The notes under the pieces were generated by a model, which was given only the letters and a program-made list of their open reading frames with translations, ran no database searches and was not told the origin of the DNA. From NCBI GenBank assembly GCA_033762815.1, contig JANRLF010000004.1, forward strand, positions 496,001 to 560,000: DNA of 64,000 nt, in the 5' to 3' direction. Below, piece by piece: positions 62,287 through 64,000 of the stretch; the stretch's first letter is position 1; the number at the start of each line of letters is the position of its first letter. The stretch is from JANRLF01 sp033762815 (GTDB lineage Bacteria; Bacteroidota; Bacteroidia; Chitinophagales; CAIOSU01). The position numbers and the translations under genes are program-made.

Positions 62287-62521
62287 GGTATAAGGAATGG
62301 TGCTTTCATGCTAAAGTTAATAAAAAACAGGCCTGGCCTGGTCATAGCCGCGCTAAAAATTCGGAATGAGCAGGTATCAGCAATCCAGCCACATCGTGCC
62401 CGCTTCGGAGAGCGATGTAGCGGTATTATCTAGTCCGCTTTGTGCGCCAGCCAAGAGGCTGATAGGGGGCACACCTTAAGCGAGGACACTTAAGGCAGCA
62501 TGGGGATACTCTATTTCATAC

Positions 62522-62647
62522 TCATCCAATTATCTTATTCACCAACAAATCAATCTCCTCCATCTCCTTCCTTAAATGCTTCTTTATATCCACCCGAAGC
62601 TTTCCCAATTGTAAGCCTGTAACGGTTTTATGGGAAGTATTCCCCAC
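62522..62647 (-). pseudogene. Possible coding remnant (about 41 codons)
   Basis: On the minus strand from a GTG at 62647: GNTSHKTVTGLQLGKLRVDI, then KKHLRKEMEEIDLLVNKIIG and a stop. It reads like a real amphipathic C-terminus and is cut off upstream by the family A repeat (62642-62730). I cannot name a family. Bases 62287-62521 contain no feature I can support. Confidence 0.3.
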
Positions 62648-62730
62648 GTTGCGCGTAGATTAGCGCAGCGTATCTACGTGCAAGTTGTTCGGTAGCTTGC
62701 AGCTACCATGCCCCAAAAGGCATAACTACC
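62642..62730. repeat. Dispersed intergenic repeat, family A copy 2 with hairpin
   Basis: TTGCGCGTAGAT (62649-62660) pairs with ATCTACGTGCAA (62672-62683) at 11 of 12 positions; CGGTAGCTTGCAGCTACC follows, which forms a second small stem (GGTAGC/GCTACC). It aligns over more than 80 bases with 44625-44711. The bases from 62731 to 63109 hold no gene I can support. Confidence 0.8.
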
Positions 62731-63109
62731 ATTAAGCAAGATACAGCCCTTCCAACAAACTTTTCCCCCATCTAACCCAAGCATCCGCTTGCTTTCCGCC
62801 CTAGCGGTTCCTGTTTAATGTCCTGTCCCCAATTTCATCCAGAAAAAATAGGGTTACTGAGTGGCTACCGCACGGGCACGGTAAGCATACAAACTGGCAA
62901 TTCATGGCACCCCAACCTACTACTGTAGGGGTACTGATTGCAGCAATGGTACTTTGGCGCAGGTACCGGAAAAAATATTTTCCCTTCAACTCTTGCAACT
63001 GCAGCACTAAATACCTACCATTATATAAAACGCAGCTAAAAACACCGCAAAAAACATAAAAACACACCTTTTTTCGCACAAAACATTGGATATCAAGCAA
63101 CTAATAGAA

Positions 63110-63219
63110 ACTGAAGTACCACTGAAATACCACCGAAGCACCACTGACATACCACTGAAGTATCACTGAAGCACCACTGAAGTACCACTGAAATACCACC
63201 GAAAGGTCACCGAAACACA
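63110..63219. repeat. 11-bp tandem repeat array, ten units
   Basis: Ten contiguous 11-base units: ACTGAAGTACC, ACTGAAATACC, ACCGAAGCACC, ACTGACATACC, ACTGAAGTATC, ACTGAAGCACC, ACTGAAGTACC, ACTGAAATACC, ACCGAAAGGTC, ACCGAAACACA. The core ACYGAA is shared with the array at 10344-10442 (same period, same strand). It begins 36 bases downstream of the PAAR gene stop (which lies at 63255, minus strand). Confidence 0.9.
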
Positions 63220-63254
63220 TTTAGCTTGGCCTATGGCGCAGCAACAACAAAGAA

Positions 63255-63554
63255 TCAACCGCCAATGATCACGGTAGGGCAGCCCATAATGATGGTGCCG
63301 CCGTGGGCGGTGGTATCGCCCATACGGGCCGCGGGCTTGCCGCCAATCAATACGGTCATGCTGCCTTTTATGATGGTATCGGGAGGGCCCACGCAAATAC
63401 ACATACTGGTGGCAGTGGCAGCGGGCATGCCCCCTATTAGCACGGTGGGGCATCCAGGCCCGGAAACAATACCCCCCACATGCGGAATGGGCGGTACAGC
63501 GGGTGTCTGCATGGGGCAAACATGGTTATCGGTAATTCTGGCTGCTGGGGGCAT
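63255..63554 (-). CDS. PAAR-domain protein (contractile injection or T6SS spike tip)
   Basis: 99 residues. The repeated hallmark of PAAR proteins is clear: CPTVLIGGMPAATATSMCIC, SMTVLIGGKPAARMGDTTAH, GGTIIMGCPTVIIGG, with metal-binding His and Cys residues (NHVCPMQTPAVPPIPHVGG). PAAR proteins cap the VgrG/spike of type VI secretion systems or related injection machines and often carry effectors. This one has only the cone domain with no effector extension. It is the third gene of a minus-strand cluster continuing past the right edge. Confidence 0.93.
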   Translation of the reverse strand: MPPAARITDNHVCPMQTPAVPPIPHVGGIVSGPGCPTVLIGGMPAATATSMCICVGPPDTIIKGSMTVLIGGKPAARMGDTTAHGGTIIMGCPTVIIGG

Positions 63555-63559
63555 AGTGC

Positions 63560-63778
63560 TTATTTGAATTTATCGATTACGTTCACCTTTAAATCCTCAA
63601 ACCTGAAAACAGCATCGGACTTACTACAGTATTTTTTCAACCTTTCTTCAATCATCTCCTTTTGCTCGGGGCCAAAAACCACCATTTGCATATCGTTGAT
63701 GATTGTGTAGCCCACGGTTTCCTGAATAATCTGCCTATCTTCCAAAGGCAAGCTGAGTATTTGTTTCAAGTCGAACAT
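63560..63778 (-). CDS. Small hypothetical protein next to PAAR gene
   Basis: 72 residues, soluble: MFDLKQILSLPLEDRQIIQE, TVGYTIINDMQMVVFGPEQK, EMIEERLKKYCSKSDAVFRF, ending VNVIDKFK. Charged, probably alpha/beta. No family recognised. It ends 5 bases before the PAAR gene start and follows another cluster gene by 25 bases, so it is presumably part of the same secretion-related operon, for example an adaptor or immunity-type protein. Confidence 0.65.
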   Translation of the reverse strand: MFDLKQILSLPLEDRQIIQETVGYTIINDMQMVVFGPEQKEMIEERLKKYCSKSDAVFRFEDLKVNVIDKFK

Positions 63779-63803
63779 AGGTACAAGGTTTTATAAGCAG
63801 TAG

Positions 63804-64000
63804 CTACTTTTTCTTTCTTTTGGTGGTTTCGCTCTTAATGTCCATCCCTGTTACGCAGTTGGTTTTCGGAGCGCGGGTAATGGTCAACTTTTTAATGACG
63901 GTAAGTTTATTGGAATCGTACACTTTCTTGCAGAATACGTCAAATGGCATTTTCTCCCCATTTTCGGTCACTTGTATTTTCAGATTGCCGCAGAGGTAAC
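63804..64000 (-). CDS. Partial hypothetical protein (3' end only, cut by window edge)
   Basis: The last 64 codons of a gene entering from the right edge: YLCGNLKIQVTENGEKMPFD, VFCKKVYDSNKLTVIKKLTI, TRAPKTNCVTGMDIKSETT and a KRKKK end. Two or three cysteines are present. No family is assigned. Its position as first visible gene before the 72-residue protein and the PAAR gene suggests a role in the same system. Confidence 0.6.
   Translation of the reverse strand, partial: YLCGNLKIQVTENGEKMPFDVFCKKVYDSNKLTVIKKLTITRAPKTNCVTGMDIKSETTKRKKK

Noticed and set aside
62801..63100. 99-codon minus-strand frame
   Set aside because: Poor start, Cys- and Phe-rich composition without domain, and it lies in repeat-rich non-coding DNA.
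63226..63567. 113-codon plus-strand frame
   Set aside because: Antisense of the PAAR gene, whose repeated motifs clearly define the minus strand as coding.

Overview
The window comes from a Bacteroidota chromosome, most likely an aerobic, free-living member of the Chitinophagia/Saprospiria/Sphingobacteriia side of the phylum. The evidence is a nuoABCD block, type IX secretion (T9SS) C-terminal sorting domains on three large secreted proteins, lipoproteins with acidic residues just after the lipobox cysteine, a heterodimeric methylmalonyl-CoA mutase small subunit, an exbB-exbD-exbD-tonB-pstS-TPR cluster, and several TAnnTTTG (-7) promoter boxes. The lineage is an inference from gene content. 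I saw no rRNA, tRNA, CRISPR array, phage or transposase gene.

Layout. 1-2.0 kb: 5' part of the complex I operon (minus strand). 2.1-7.9 kb: a seven-gene minus-strand operon for energy transduction across the outer membrane (ExbB, two ExbD, TonB, a small membrane protein, a PstS-like lipoprotein, a TPR protein). 8.1-9.8 kb: an ECF sigma factor and a zinc-finger anti-sigma factor carrying a TonB-type C-terminal domain. 9.9-10.55 kb: a repeat-rich intergenic island. 10.7-13.2 kb: a lipoprotein, a DUF2383 four-helix protein, a Ser/Lys-rich peptide and glutaryl-CoA dehydrogenase. 13.2-20.7 kb: an overlapping TamA-like/TamB pair. 20.7-23.3 kb: small envelope proteins, SecG and an unknown protein. 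23.4-25.6 kb: groES-groEL behind a sigma-54-like promoter. 25.8-32 kb: a large S74/T9SS protein, an LVIVD lipoprotein, and a second ECF sigma factor with a probable dual membrane-spanning anti-sigma factor. 32-36.5 kb: hybrid histidine kinase, LytTR regulator and free-standing Hpt protein, a likely phosphorelay. 36.6-41 kb: collagen-like secreted protein, split transketolase, truncated MNT nucleotidyltransferase. 41-44.5 kb: HMG-CoA lyase, penicillin-acylase-family enzyme, VOC protein. 45-60.1 kb: Der, YggS, 3-oxoacid CoA-transferase, aminotransferase, MutA, enoyl-CoA hydratase, fumarase and two T9SS cargo proteins. 60.1-62.3 kb: a BrnT toxin locus between two identical terminators, then a GC-rich membrane-protein/Crp-type regulator pair. 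62.3-63.2 kb: a second repeat island. 63.25-64 kb: a PAAR-protein cluster running off the right edge.

How genes work together. Glutaryl-CoA dehydrogenase, HMG-CoA lyase, the ScoAB CoA-transferase, enoyl-CoA hydratase, MutA and fumarase together suggest breakdown of lysine, leucine/ketone bodies and propionyl-CoA feeding the TCA cycle and complex I. TamA/TamB, ExbBD-TonB, the two sigma/anti-sigma pairs and the many lipoproteins make this an envelope-focused region.

Most unusual. (1) Two 'four helix bundle' (23S rRNA intervening-sequence-protein family) genes sit in metabolic gene spacers, each bracketed by long inverted repeats; one separates scoA from scoB and the other, frameshifted, ends its repeat in the fumC start codon. 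(2) Three intergenic islands share three repeat families pairwise, including two 11-bp-period tandem arrays with a related unit. (3) A toxin locus lies between identical 36-bp terminators. (4) An S74 self-cleaving domain lies just upstream of a T9SS sorting domain.
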